The notes: generated by a model from the letters alone, not told the origin. 64,000 nucleotides of DNA from Saccharopolyspora erythraea NRRL 2338 (GCF_000062885.1 NC_009142.1:6995584-7059583); one strand, 5' to 3'. Counted from the first letter of the stretch, positions 27,664-37,742 are shown. A program made the numbers and translations.

Positions 27664-28569
27664 TCAGCTCGCCGGGGCGCTGCACAGCTCGGCGCTGGTG
27701 AGGTTGGTCATCTCCTCCTGCGAGAAGCCGAACGGCGCCATGATCCGCAGCAGCTCGCCGCTGGCCTTGAGCTCGGCGAGCTGCTGGTTGAAGGCGTTGA
27801 CGATGTTGGTCTGGTCCGGCAGGAACGCGAAGGCCCCCGCGGTGTACTCGGGCCGCCCCTGGACGATCGGCACGAACCCCGGCGTGATCTCCAGCGGCGC
27901 GTCCTGGCGCTTGGAGAGCGCGTCCTTGAGCGAGATGGTGGTCAGCGCGAAGCCGTCGACCCGGTCGGTCAGCACCGCGTCAAGGCCGCTGGGCTGGTCG
28001 GCATAGGGGGTGATGCGGCTCGCGGGCACGCCCGACGCCTCGGCGTAGTCGGCCTCCACCGCGCCGATCAGCACGCCCAGCCGGAAGTCGGGCTTGGCCG
28101 CGACGTCCTCGAAGGTCCGGATGCCCTGCGGGTTGCCCGCCGGCACCAGGAACGCCGCAGGCGCGATGAAGTGGGGGTTGGTGAACAGGACCTCCTCGCA
28201 GCGGCTCGGCGTCACCGACATCCCGGCCCCGATCATGTCGAACAACCCGACCTTGAGCCCCGAGATCAACGCGCCGAACTCCGAGGGGATCGGGACCAGC
28301 CGCTCCACCCCCAGGCGCTGGTAGATCACCCTGGCGACCTCCGGCGACTCGCCGGTCAGCTCCGCTTCGGAGTTGATGAAACCGTAGGGCGACTCGTTGG
28401 CGAACCCGACCCGCACCTCGCCGCGCTCGCGCAGGCGTTCCAGGAGCGTGCCGCCGTCGGGCTCGGCGCCCAGCCCCACGCGGGAGCACGCCGTGGCGGC
28501 CACCACGGCGAGCGCGCCTCCGGCTGCCCCCAGCAGGAAGTTCCGTCTGTCGAGAGTCGCTGCACGCAC
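27664..28569 (-). CDS. ehuB: ectoine/hydroxyectoine-binding lipoprotein EhuB
   Basis: A 301-residue extracellular solute-binding protein (family 3). The leader has a twin-arginine-like DRRNFLLG and a lipobox ending ATAC near residue 28. Segments VRVGFANESPYGFINSEAE, TGESPEVARVIYQRLGVE and FDMIGAGMSVTPSRCEEVLF closely follow EhuB proteins. It should capture ectoine or hydroxyectoine as osmoprotectant or nutrient. It is first in the operon; a perfect palindrome lies about 50 bases upstream of its start. Confidence 0.88.
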   Translation of the reverse strand: MRAATLDRRNFLLGAAGGALAVVAATACSRVGLGAEPDGGTLLERLRERGEVRVGFANESPYGFINSEAELTGESPEVARVIYQRLGVERLVPIPSEFGALISGLKVGLFDMIGAGMSVTPSRCEEVLFTNPHFIAPAAFLVPAGNPQGIRTFEDVAAKPDFRLGVLIGAVEADYAEASGVPASRITPYADQPSGLDAVLTDRVDGFALTTISLKDALSKRQDAPLEITPGFVPIVQGRPEYTAGAFAFLPDQTNIVNAFNQQLAELKASGELLRIMAPFGFSQEEMTNLTSAELCSAPAS

Positions 28570-28619
28570 CGGAGCGGCCTCCCTCGTCCGGTGGCGGGAT
28601 CACACCGGTCGATGTGACC

Positions 28620-28632
28620 CGTTCACTGAACG
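28620..28632. promoter_or_regulatory. palindrome upstream of the ehu operon, possible operator
   Basis: CGTTCA-C-TGAACG is a perfect inverted repeat with six-base arms and a single central base, 51 bases upstream of the ehuB start. Its place fits a repressor or activator site for ehuBCDA, but no regulator gene is adjacent. Confidence 0.45.
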
Positions 28633-28722
28633 TAGGTGTACTACTCCGCTCGGCCCAGCGCGACCCGAGCGGCCCCCGCACCCTGCGTCACCCGCCGGGC
28701 GAGTCCCGGCGTGGAAGGAGGC

Positions 28723-29979
28723 TCAGGCGCTCACTCGTTCGATTTCCGCGCCCAGGCCGCGCAGGTTCTCCACGAAGTTCGGGTAGCCCCGGTCGATGTG
28801 GAAGACGTCCCACACCTCGGTGACGCCGTCGGCGCACAGCCCGGCCAGCACCAGCCCCACCCCGGCGCGGATGTCGGAGGCCCACACCGGGGCGCTCGAG
28901 AGCCGGTCCAGGCCGCGCACGACCGCGTGGTGGCCGTCGGTGCGCGCGTCGGCGCCCATCCGGACCAGCTCCTCGATGAACCGGAACCGCGACTCGAACA
29001 GGTTCTCGGTGATCATCGACGTGCCGTCGGCCACCGCCGACAGCGCCAAAGCCATCGGCTGCAGGTCGGTCGGGAAGCCCGGGTAGGGCAGCGTGACGTA
29101 GTCGACGGCCGCCGGGCGCTCGCCCATCACCACGCGGAAGCCCTGCTCGTCGGTGGTCACCTCGGCGCCCGCGCTGCGCAGCTTCTCCAGCACCAGGTTC
29201 ACGTGCCGCGGGTCCACACCGGTGACCCTGATGTCACCGCGCGTGGCCGCGGCGGCGAACGCCCAGGTGGCGCCCACGATGCGGTCGCCGATCACGCGGT
29301 GCTCCACGGCCTTGAGCGAGCTGACCCCGTGCACGGTCAGCGTGGAGGTGCCCGCGCCCTCGATCTTGGCGCCCATCTGCTGCAACATCACGCAGAGGTC
29401 GACGATCTCCGGCTCGCGGGCGGCGTTGTCGATCACCGTGGTGCCCTCGGCCAGCACCGAGGCCATCAGGATGTTCTCGGTCGCGCCCACGCTGGGGAAG
29501 TCCAGCCAGATCTGCGCGCCGTGCAGGTTCTCGGCCTCGGCGACCACCGCGCCGTGCTCGATGTGGCTGGTGGCTCCGAGCTGGCGCAGGCCGTTCTGGT
29601 GCATGTCCAGCGGCCGGGAGCCGATCGCGTCACCGCCGGGCAGCGTCACCACCGCGCGGCGGCAGCGGGCGACCAGCGGGCCGAGCACGCACACCGACGC
29701 ACGGAGCTTGCCCATCGAGGGCGAGATCGCCTCGTGGCTGATCTCGGCGGGGGTCGTGATGGTCGCCGTACCGCCGTCGATCACGACCTCGCAGCCGAGG
29801 CTGCGCAGCACGTCGCCCATCAGCGGGACGTCGAGGATCTCGGGGCAGTTGGTGATCGTCGTGGTGCCCTCGGCCAGCAGGGCCGCCGCCATCAGCTTCA
29901 GCACGCTGTTCTTGGCCCCGACCACGTCCACCTCGCCGACGAGGCGCGCTCCGCCGTGCACACGGAAGTGCTCACTCAC
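28723..29979 (-). CDS. murA: UDP-N-acetylglucosamine 1-carboxyvinyltransferase MurA (Asp at the catalytic Cys position)
   Basis: A 418-residue enzyme that transfers enolpyruvate from PEP to UDP-GlcNAc, the first committed step of peptidoglycan synthesis. The N-terminal [20 protein letters not shown] and the later [12 protein letters not shown]-like segments identify MurA. The active-site loop reads [13 protein letters not shown], with Asp117 where most bacteria have Cys; the same exchange is found in mycobacterial and chlamydial MurA and is known to confer fosfomycin resistance. GTG at 29979 is the start matching family N-termini; frames extending further upstream are spurious. The gene is divergent from pduO, as in Mycobacterium. 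Confidence 0.95.
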   Translation of the reverse strand: MSEHFRVHGGARLVGEVDVVGAKNSVLKLMAAALLAEGTTTITNCPEILDVPLMGDVLRSLGCEVVIDGGTATITTPAEISHEAISPSMGKLRASVCVLGPLVARCRRAVVTLPGGDAIGSRPLDMHQNGLRQLGATSHIEHGAVVAEAENLHGAQIWLDFPSVGATENILMASVLAEGTTVIDNAAREPEIVDLCVMLQQMGAKIEGAGTSTLTVHGVSSLKAVEHRVIGDRIVGATWAFAAAATRGDIRVTGVDPRHVNLVLEKLRSAGAEVTTDEQGFRVVMGERPAAVDYVTLPYPGFPTDLQPMALALSAVADGTSMITENLFESRFRFIEELVRMGADARTDGHHAVVRGLDRLSSAPVWASDIRAGVGLVLAGLCADGVTEVWDVFHIDRGYPNFVENLRGLGAEIERVSA

Positions 29980-30129
29980 GAGCAGCCAGGTTACGGCCAC
30001 GCTCCGCCCCGCCGCGGAGCGGGGCGGCCGTGGGGCCCGGCCGCGGAAACCGCTCCCGCACGGGCGCCCGCGAGCGTCGCCGGCTCTCGCGGGCCCCGCT
30101 GCCCGCCCGTTGCCGCATAGGCTGTGGAC

Positions 30130-30702
30130 ATGGCAGTCCACCTCACGAAGATCTACACCCGGGCCGGTGACGGCGGACGGACGCGGTTGTCGGACAACTC
30201 GCTGGTCAGCAAGACCGACCCGCGCCTGATCGCCTACGCCGACGTGGACGAGACGAACTCGGTGCTCGGCGTGGCGCTGGCCACCGCGCCCTTCTCCCCC
30301 GACGTCGCCGAGGTGCTGCGGGCGGTGCAGAACGACCTGTTCGACGTCGGCGCGGACCTCTCCACGCCGGTCGTCGAGGCACCGGCGTACCCGCCGCTGC
30401 GCATCACCGAGAGCTACGTCGAGCGGCTGGAGGGCTGGTGCGACAGCTACAACGAGCGGCTGGGCAAGCTCGACTCGTTCATCCTGCCCGGCGGCACGCC
30501 CGGCGCCGCCCTGCTGCACCAGGCCCGCTGCGTGGCCAGGCGCGCGGAGCGGGCGTCGTGGGCCCTGGTCGAGGCCGATCCCGACCGCACGAGCGTGCTG
30601 CCCGCCAAGTACCTCAACCGCCTCTCGGATCTGCTGTTCATCCTCGCGCGGGTGGCCAACCCGGAGGGCGACGTGCTGTGGAAGCCGGGCGGCAACGCCT
30701 AG
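30130..30702 (+). CDS. pduO: PduO-type cob(I)alamin adenosyltransferase
   Basis: A 190-residue ATP:cob(I)alamin adenosyltransferase forming coenzyme B12. It begins [20 protein letters not shown], the ATP-binding signature, followed by [26 protein letters not shown] and [13 protein letters not shown], which holds the RxxxRxAER motif. ATG at 30130 agrees with family N-termini. It is divergent from murA and overlaps the end of a broken GNAT gene on the other strand. The same pduO-murA neighbourhood occurs in Mycobacterium. Confidence 0.94.
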   Translation: MAVHLTKIYTRAGDGGRTRLSDNSLVSKTDPRLIAYADVDETNSVLGVALATAPFSPDVAEVLRAVQNDLFDVGADLSTPVVEAPAYPPLRITESYVERLEGWCDSYNERLGKLDSFILPGGTPGAALLHQARCVARRAERASWALVEADPDRTSVLPAKYLNRLSDLLFILARVANPEGDVLWKPGGNA

Positions 30703-31163
30703 AGCGGCCTGGCGAAGCAGACGCAGTCCGGGTATTCCCGGTAGGGCCCGAAGTTGGCGACCCGGCGGTAGCCGGCGGACGTGCGGAGCCCGATCGCCGC
30801 CTGCTGCCCGGTCGCGGTCTGCAGGACGACCCGCCTGCCACCGGCCGCCGCGACCGAGTCCTCCAGCTCCGCGAGCATCCGCCGCGACAGCCCGCGCCCC
30901 CGCGCCCGCGGGGCGATCTACATCCGCTCGGCATCGCCGTCCCGGTACCCGGGCTCGGCGCTGCTGAACGCACGCCACCCGCCCGACGCGACCGCACGTC
31001 CGTCGAGGTAGCCGAGGAGGAACAGGCCCCTCGGCGGCCGGAACTCGGCCGGGTCGGTCGGGGTGGCGTCACCCTCGCCGTAGCGGGCGGCGTACACCCG
31101 TTGCAGCGCGTCGATCAGCGCGGTCGCTTCGGGGTGGTCGTAGGAGGCGATCTCGATGCGCAC
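30699..31163 (-). pseudogene. GNAT acetyltransferase broken by one nonsense codon
   Basis: The 155-codon frame from ATG at 31163 to TAG at 30699 encodes a complete GNAT-like protein except for one internal TAG at 30918-30920. Before it the sequence reads [17 protein letters not shown] and [10 protein letters not shown]; after it [19 protein letters not shown] and [14 protein letters not shown], with the acetyl-CoA loop RGRGLSR. The intact neighbour at 31205-31675 has Tyr (RMYTAPEVRGRGLSR) at the stop position, so a TAC-to-TAG change explains the break. The duplicate is otherwise well preserved, so the mutation looks recent, unless it is a sequencing error. Confidence 0.85.
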
Positions 31164-31204
31164 CCATGAAGACCAAGAAGCCGCTCAACCGAATTCCGGC
31201 GCTT

Positions 31205-31675
31205 TCAGATCGTCTTGCCCAGGCACACGCTGTCCGGATCGTGCCGGTAGACGCCGAACTTCTCGATCTCCCGGTACCCCGACGACGCGTAGAGACCGAT
31301 CGCCTCCGGCTGGCGGGTGCCGGTCTCCAGCACGATCCGCCGGTGGCCGGCCACCGCGGCCCTGGCCTCCAGCTCGGCCAGCATCAGCCGGGACAGCCCG
31401 CGGCCCCGCACCTCGGGTGCGGTGTACATCCGCTTCAGCTCCACGTCGCCGTCGCGGAAACCGGGCTGGCCGCTGTCGAGCACCCGCCAGCCGCCCGAGG
31501 CCACCGCACAGCCCTCCAGGTACCCGAGCAGGAACAGGCCGCGCGGGGGCTCGAAGTCGCCGGGATCGACGGGCGTGCGGTCCTCCTCGCCGTACCGGTC
31601 GAGGTAGACCTGCTGCAGGTCCTCGATCAGGCGCTTGGCGTCGGGGTGCCGGTAGCCGGCGATCTCGATCCGCAC
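31205..31675 (-). CDS. GNAT family N-acetyltransferase
   Basis: A 156-residue GNAT protein transferring an acetyl group from acetyl-CoA to an unknown amine. It has a central [19 protein letters not shown] strand pair, RMYTAPEVRGRGLSRLMLAE with the acetyl-CoA pyrophosphate loop (RGRGLS), and RIVLETGTRQPEAIGLYASS. It is closely related to the disrupted gene 40 bp downstream, and a third GNAT gene lies 28 bp upstream on the same strand. The cluster probably arose by tandem duplication. Confidence 0.9.
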   Translation of the reverse strand: MRIEIAGYRHPDAKRLIEDLQQVYLDRYGEEDRTPVDPGDFEPPRGLFLLGYLEGCAVASGGWRVLDSGQPGFRDGDVELKRMYTAPEVRGRGLSRLMLAELEARAAVAGHRRIVLETGTRQPEAIGLYASSGYREIEKFGVYRHDPDSVCLGKTI

Positions 31676-31703
31676 CCGGCCAGCCTAGGCGCCGCCGACG
31701 GAG

Positions 31704-32210
31704 TCATTCCAACGTCTTTTCGAACCAGTGCCGGGCGTACTCGTTGTCGTTGTAGGCCGGGATCTCGACGTAGCCCGACGTCTCGTAGAGCTTCCTGGCC
31801 TCGTGCAGCTCGGCGGCGGTGTCGAGCCTGACCCGGCGGCACCCGAGCGCGCGGGCACGGCGCTCGAGCTCCGCCAGCAGCGCGCGGCCGGCGCCCCTGC
31901 CGCGCAGCTCACCCGAAATCCACATGCGGCGGATCTCACCCACCTCGCCCGCCTCGGTTCGCAGCGCTCCGCAGCCCACGGCCCGACCATCGAGCCTGAC
32001 GACCAGGAACACCCCGGACGGCGGAGTGAAGTCGCCGGGTGCGGGCGGTGCGGCGCGGCCGGTGTCGAAGCCCGCGGGGAAGCGCTCGCCGAGCTCGGCG
32101 ACGTAGCGGGCGAGCACCTGCTCGGCGTCGGGGCTGTCGATCGGCTCGGCGTCGATCGTGAACGGCTGGGTCTGCTGGCCGGAAGCGTCAATCACACCGA
32201 CCAGTCTCAC
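31704..32210 (-). CDS. GNAT family N-acetyltransferase
   Basis: A 168-residue GNAT protein, more distant from the other two. It has GVFLVVRLDGRAVGCGALR, then RRMWISGELRGRGAGRALLA carrying the acetyl-CoA loop RGRGAGR, and RLDTAAELHEARKLYETSGY. GTG at 32210 or GTG at 32195 are possible starts. It is divergent from a LysR regulator with only 56 bp between, so that regulator might control it; the acceptor is unknown. Confidence 0.88.
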   Translation of the reverse strand: MRLVGVIDASGQQTQPFTIDAEPIDSPDAEQVLARYVAELGERFPAGFDTGRAAPPAPGDFTPPSGVFLVVRLDGRAVGCGALRTEAGEVGEIRRMWISGELRGRGAGRALLAELERRARALGCRRVRLDTAAELHEARKLYETSGYVEIPAYNDNEYARHWFEKTLE

Positions 32211-32266
32211 CCGGACGGCCGTTCACATCCATTTACCGAACCTTCGGGCTCCTAAAGTGATACTTC

Positions 32267-33184
32267 ATGGCCGTCGACCCGTCCCGCCTCCTCGTCCTGC
32301 TGGCGATCCGCGAGCAGGGGAGCGTGACGCGGGCGGCGGAGCAGACGGGCCGGACGCCGCCCGCCGTCTCGCAGCAGCTCGCCCGCCTCGAAGCCGAGGT
32401 CGGGGCGCAGCTGGTCGAACGCCTCCCGCACGGCGCGCGCCTGACGCCCCTGGGAACCCGGCTCGCCGACCACGCCGAACGCATCGCCGACGCCGTGCGC
32501 CGGGCCGACGCGGAGACGGCGGACTACCTCGACCGGCACCGCAACCGCCTCCGGCTCGGCGCCTTCCCCACGGCCGGTCTCGCGCTGCTGCCCGACGTCC
32601 TCGCCGCCCTCAGGCACCGCCACCCCGACGCCGAGCTGTCGGTCGTCGACCTGGGCCCGGTGGAGGGCATGGCGCTGGTCGGCAGCCACGAGCTGGACCT
32701 GGCGCTGGTCGGCGAGTACGGGACCCCGCTGGACGCACCCCCGGGCGTGCGCCTGGCCCCGCTCATCGACGACCCCGTCCACGCCGTGCTCCCCACCGAC
32801 CACCGGCTCGCCGACCACCCGGCGGTGCGCCTGGCGGACTTCGCCGACGAGCCGTGGGCGGCCGCGCCGCGCACGCTGCCCAACCGGCGGCAGCTCGAAG
32901 AGGCCACGCGCGCCCAGGGCTTCCTGCCGAACGTCCCGTTCGAGTCGGAGTCCTACGCCGTCGCCGAGGCGGTCGTGTCGGCCGGTGTGGCGGTGGCCTT
33001 CATCCCCAGGCTCGCGATCTCCGGCACGAGCGGCACCGTGCACCGGCCGCTGGCCGAGCCCGGCCTGTTCCGGCGCATCCACGCCGTCGTCCCGGCCAGC
33101 GCGGGCCACGCTCCCCTCACCGAGGTCTGCCTGCGGCTGCTGGAGAACCTGTGTGCGGAGCTGGCCGAGCGCTTCGGAGGCTGA
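32267..33184 (+). CDS. LysR family transcriptional regulator
   Basis: A 305-residue regulator. The winged HTH covers residues 5-64 (LLVLLAIREQGSVTRAAEQT, then PPAVSQQLARLEAEVGAQLV), followed by the two-lobed effector domain (LRLGAFPTAGLALLPDVLAAL, LDLALVGEY). It is divergent from the GNAT gene at 31704-32210, the usual LysR arrangement, which makes that gene the first candidate target. It ends three bases before the stop of the convergent unknown gene. Confidence 0.92.
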   Translation: MAVDPSRLLVLLAIREQGSVTRAAEQTGRTPPAVSQQLARLEAEVGAQLVERLPHGARLTPLGTRLADHAERIADAVRRADAETADYLDRHRNRLRLGAFPTAGLALLPDVLAALRHRHPDAELSVVDLGPVEGMALVGSHELDLALVGEYGTPLDAPPGVRLAPLIDDPVHAVLPTDHRLADHPAVRLADFADEPWAAAPRTLPNRRQLEEATRAQGFLPNVPFESESYAVAEAVVSAGVAVAFIPRLAISGTSGTVHRPLAEPGLFRRIHAVVPASAGHAPLTEVCLRLLENLCAELAERFGG

Positions 33185-33187
33185 CCG

Positions 33188-34228
33188 CTAGTCCGTCGCT
33201 CCGGCCGCCCGTACCCACGGGGAGTCGTAGGCCTCATCCCGGGTCCAGTGCTCGGTGGGGCCGGACAACTGGAGGCAGTCGGTCAGCCAATAGGTCTCGT
33301 CCGGGCTCCAGCCCGCGAGGACCGTGCCCGCCTCCCCGGCCTCCAACGCCTCTCCCGCGGTGGTCAGGTAGCCCCACGCGGTCAGGTGCACGGCGTCGTA
33401 GTCGCGACCGACAGCGGCGTAGTCCGGCAGGAGCCACCGGCCGGCGACCCCCGTCGTCCGCCACCAGTCATGCCGTCTGGACGCGGTCACGTCCATCGGG
33501 TAGCGCGCCACCAGCTCGGCCCAGTCCCGCGGACACGTGACCTCGAACACCCGGGCCCCGCCGCGGACCGCGACCGGCGCGCAGTGCAGCGAGGTCCACC
33601 CCATCCCGTCCTCGACCAGGCTCAGCCCGACGGGACCGCCGCCGGGCGGCTTCCGCGTCGTCGAGGGCAGCTCCACCACTGACTGGTTGGGAGTCGACCA
33701 CCAGTAACCGCTGAGGTTCACCCCCGGATCACTGGTGTAGCCCTCCCACTGCCGCTCCCACTCGACCGCGTGCTCCCACCACTGCGCGAGCTTGCCCGCG
33801 GCACTGCCGTCCAGCGCCGCACCTGGATCCGAACCACGAAGGTCCACGAGCCACTGGTCGTGGAGGGCGACGCCGTCCGACCACCAGCGCGGAGCCGCCG
33901 CGGCCACCTCCCGCGCGACCGGGAGCAGGGCGACGTCCATGCCCGGCAACGCGAGCCCCTGGTCGATCTCGTCCGGTTCCTGCCAGTACCTGGCCCAGGC
34001 GACCGACTCTTCAAGCGCGCTGAACAGCCGGTCGGCGATGCCATGGGCGTCGAAGTCGGCCGTGAACGCCGTCAGCTCGGAAAGCAGGTCCTCGTCACCC
34101 GGCCGCGACCGCCCCGTCCGCAACGCGGTCCACGCCGATGTGCGCGACAGCGGGTCCTGGAGCAGCTCCCAGCACAACCGGCGGCCGCGGACACCCGACA
34201 CCAGCTCTCGCGCGAGATCGTCTCCCAT
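33188..34228 (-). CDS. Trp-rich protein of unknown function
   Basis: A 346-residue soluble protein that I do not recognise. It is unusually rich in Trp and acidic residues, with repeated W motifs (WARYWQEPDEIDQG, PRWWSDGVALHDQW, AQWWEHAVEWERQW, SGYWWSTPNQS, HDWWRTTG). There is no signal peptide, membrane helix or known catalytic signature. ATG at 34228 is chosen; the upstream extension is basic and spurious. It is convergent with the LysR gene and lies upstream of none of the housekeeping genes in the same operon. Codon use looks normal for the genome. Confidence 0.75.
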   Translation of the reverse strand: MGDDLARELVSGVRGRRLCWELLQDPLSRTSAWTALRTGRSRPGDEDLLSELTAFTADFDAHGIADRLFSALEESVAWARYWQEPDEIDQGLALPGMDVALLPVAREVAAAAPRWWSDGVALHDQWLVDLRGSDPGAALDGSAAGKLAQWWEHAVEWERQWEGYTSDPGVNLSGYWWSTPNQSVVELPSTTRKPPGGGPVGLSLVEDGMGWTSLHCAPVAVRGGARVFEVTCPRDWAELVARYPMDVTASRRHDWWRTTGVAGRWLLPDYAAVGRDYDAVHLTAWGYLTTAGEALEAGEAGTVLAGWSPDETYWLTDCLQLSGPTEHWTRDEAYDSPWVRAAGATD

Positions 34229-34289
34229 GCCGCGACGGTAACGACGACGCCCGCGCGGCCGCACGCGAAAATCCGGCCGCGGCAAAGCC

Positions 34290-34325
34290 CCCCAAAACGA
34301 AAACAGGGCCCCTGACGGGACCCTG
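34290..34325 (-). terminator. Rho-independent terminator after the atp-DUF2550 operon
   Basis: On the minus strand CAGGGTCCCG and CGGGGCCCTG form a hairpin (34303-34325, one mismatch, loop TCA-type), directly followed by TTTTCGTTTTGG. It lies 19 bases after the DUF2550 stop and is the clearest intrinsic terminator with a T-run in the window. Confidence 0.85.
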
Positions 34326-34343
34326 CGAAATCTCCCCAGCCGC

Positions 34344-34787
34344 TCACGACGCCCACGGCACCGAACGCCCCGGCGGCGCCGACTCCAGCCACGACAGGAA
34401 GCCCGTCAGCGCGTCGGCGCCCATGGCGACCTCCAAGTGCCGCCCCGGGCCGGTGAGGTCCAGCACGGTCGCCCCGGCCGGCATCGCGTAGACCTCGGCC
34501 ACCGACGGGTCCCGGCGGCGCGCGATCTCCACCACGCTGCGGTTGAGCACCAGGTTCGGCCCCGACCGCAGGCTCAGCACCCGGTACCAGACGAACTCCT
34601 CACCGCGGTAGTGGCCGACACCGAGGTGCCAGCCCCTGCCCCGGTCGTCCTCGCGCATGCGCAGGGCGACGTCGATGCCCCCGGCGCGCAGCTGCTTCAG
34701 ACGACGCCATGCCAGCGCCGTGACGCACAGAGCCGCGGCGAGCAACAGCCCGACCACGACTGCGAACCACACGACCGGGGACCCCAT
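34344..34787 (-). CDS. DUF2550 family membrane-anchored protein
   Basis: A 147-residue protein with one N-terminal membrane helix (residues 5-27, VVWFAVVVGLLLAAALCVTA) and a cytosolic beta-rich domain (REDDRGRGWHLGVGHYRGEE, EFVWYRVLSLRSGPNLVL). This family follows atpC in actinobacteria, for example Rv1312 in M. tuberculosis, with the same length. Its function is unknown. It starts 12 bp after atpC, so it belongs to the ATP synthase transcript, and a strong terminator follows it. Confidence 0.92.
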   Translation of the reverse strand: MGSPVVWFAVVVGLLLAAALCVTALAWRRLKQLRAGGIDVALRMREDDRGRGWHLGVGHYRGEEFVWYRVLSLRSGPNLVLNRSVVEIARRRDPSVAEVYAMPAGATVLDLTGPGRHLEVAMGADALTGFLSWLESAPPGRSVPWAS

Positions 34788-34799
34788 GCGCGGCGCCCG

Positions 34800-35165
34800 T
34801 CAGGACGAGTGTCCGGCCGCCCGCAGTCGGCTCAGCGCTCGCGCCCTGGCCTGCTCATCACCACGCTTGACGTCCTCGCGGGCCTGCGCGACGTCGATCT
34901 CGTCCGCCAGCTCCGCGGACTCGGCGAGCACGCTCACACCGTCGGCGGTGACCGACAGGAAGCCGCCGTGCACGGCCGCGGTGACGGTCTCCTTCTCGGG
35001 GGTCGTGATCTTGACGACGCCACCCTCGACGAGCTGGCCCAGCACCGGCTCGTGCCCGGAAAGGATGCCGATCTCGCCCTCGGTGGTCTGCGCCACCACG
35101 GCGGTCGCCTCACCAGACCACAGGCGGCGCTCGACAGCGACCAATTGGACGGACATGTTGGCCAC
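34800..35165 (-). CDS. atpC: ATP synthase F1 epsilon subunit
   Basis: A 121-residue epsilon subunit linking the gamma stalk and c-ring and inhibiting ATP hydrolysis. The N-terminal beta barrel includes [16 protein letters not shown] and [16 protein letters not shown]; a shortened C-terminal helix domain follows, as usual in actinobacteria. GTG at 35165 has AAGGAG six bases upstream. Unlike the tightly spaced genes before it, it is separated from atpD by 203 bp containing two hairpins and a possible promoter. Confidence 0.95.
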
Positions 35166-35195
35166 GCGCGTCTCCTTTGTCGGGTGTGTGCCCGC

Positions 35196-35201
35196 AGTCT
35201 A
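35196..35201 (-). promoter_or_regulatory. candidate -10 box of an atpC promoter
   Basis: On the minus strand TAGACT (within TTGGCTAGACTGCGG) lies about 30 bases before the atpC start and matches the TAnnnT pattern of actinobacterial -10 elements. No convincing -35 is seen. It is downstream of an apparent terminator, so atpC could be transcribed separately. Confidence 0.35.
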
Positions 35202-35285
35202 GCCAATGCCTGCCGGGCGGTAGTGACCGGCCGGGCCCGGACCGGGCCCGCGCCGCGGCACCGGGGCGTGCACCCCGCCGTGCCG

Positions 35286-35363
35286 AAAAAAGGCCGGGGC
35301 CCACCTCGGACCCCGACCCGGCGATGCGGTGGTGCCCGCGGCCGAGCGGCCGCGGGCACCACC
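35286..35363 (-). terminator. tandem hairpins with T-run between atpD and atpC
   Basis: The first hairpin after the atpD stop is a perfect 16-bp stem (35328-35343 with 35348-35363, arm GGTGGTGCCCGCGGCC, four-base loop). The second, GGTCGGGG with CCCCGGCC (35292-35299 with 35311-35318, one wobble), is followed on the minus strand by TTTTTT at 35286-35291, which is the form of an intrinsic terminator inside the operon. Confidence 0.75.
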
Positions 35364-35368
35364 TCCGC

Positions 35369-36803
<1,435 letters not shown>

Positions 36804-36804
36804 G

Positions 36805-37731
36805 TCACTCACTTCCTGCTGACGAGAGCGCCTCGACACCGCCGACGATCTCGCTGATTTCCTGGGTGATCTGGGCCTGGCGGGCCTGGTTGGCCTCACG
36901 GCTGAGCGTGCGGATGATCTCGTCCGCGTTGTCCGTCGCCGACTTCATGGCCGTGCGGCGGGCCGCGTGCTCCGACGCCGCCGCGTCCAGCAGCCCGGCG
37001 AACAGGCGGGTGTTGATGTACTTCGGCAGCAGAGCCTTGAAGAGGGTGTCCGCGTCCGGTTCGAAGTCGTAGACCGGGCGCAGGGTCTTCTGCGGCTCCT
37101 CCGAGTACTCCACCTCCAGCGGGGCGACCCGCTTGACCGACGGCTTCTGGGTGATCATGGAGACGAACTCGGTGTGCACCAGGTGCAGTTCATCCACACC
37201 CAGCGTACCGTCCGGGCCACCATCGTCCAGGTAGTCGTCGGCGCCCGCCAGGAAGGCCTTGACCAGGGTCTCGCCGATGTCGGCAGCGTCGCTGTAGTCG
37301 GGCCGGTCGGTGAACCCGGTCCAGCTCTTGGCGATCTCCCGCTGGCGGAAGCGGTAGTACGCCTCGCCCTTGCGCCCGACCACGTAGAGCACCGGGGTCT
37401 TGCCCTGCTCGCGGAGCAGCGTCTGCAGCTCCTCCGCCGCACGCAGCACGTTGGCGTTGTACCCGCCGCAGAAACCGCGGTCACTGGTGACCACCAGCAC
37501 GCCGGCCCGCTTGGGGTTCTCGCGCTCGGTCAGCAGCGGGTGGTCCAGCGTGCTGGCGTCGGCCAGCGCGGTCAGGACGTTGGTGATCTCGTCCGCGTAC
37601 GGACGGGAAGCCTCCACCCTGGCCTGCGCCTTCATGATGCGCGAGGTAGCGATGAGCTCCTGCGCCTTGGTGATCTTCCGGGTCGACTTGACCGACCGAA
37701 TCCGGTTCCGGAGTTCCCGAAGTTGAGCCAT
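36805..37731 (-). CDS. atpG: ATP synthase F1 gamma subunit
   Basis: The 308-residue rotor subunit. The N-terminal helix [20 protein letters not shown] and the C-terminal helix [20 protein letters not shown] form the coiled coil that turns inside alpha3beta3. The middle contains [18 protein letters not shown], the best conserved patch. A short acidic insertion ([19 protein letters not shown]) is typical of actinobacterial gamma subunits. It lies 11 bp after atpA and just before atpD. Confidence 0.96.
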   Translation of the reverse strand: MAQLRELRNRIRSVKSTRKITKAQELIATSRIMKAQARVEASRPYADEITNVLTALADASTLDHPLLTERENPKRAGVLVVTSDRGFCGGYNANVLRAAEELQTLLREQGKTPVLYVVGRKGEAYYRFRQREIAKSWTGFTDRPDYSDAADIGETLVKAFLAGADDYLDDGGPDGTLGVDELHLVHTEFVSMITQKPSVKRVAPLEVEYSEEPQKTLRPVYDFEPDADTLFKALLPKYINTRLFAGLLDAAASEHAARRTAMKSATDNADEIIRTLSREANQARQAQITQEISEIVGGVEALSSAGSE

Positions 37732-37742
37732 GAGCTATCCGG

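Noticed and set aside
30001-30027. GC-rich inverted repeats between murA and pduO as a terminator
   Set aside because: The genes are divergent there, so a terminator makes no sense; the symmetry is probably compositional.
28723-30978. 751-codon frame extending murA upstream
   Set aside because: The extra part is a shadow opposite pduO and the GNAT pseudogene; family N-terminus begins at GTG 29979.
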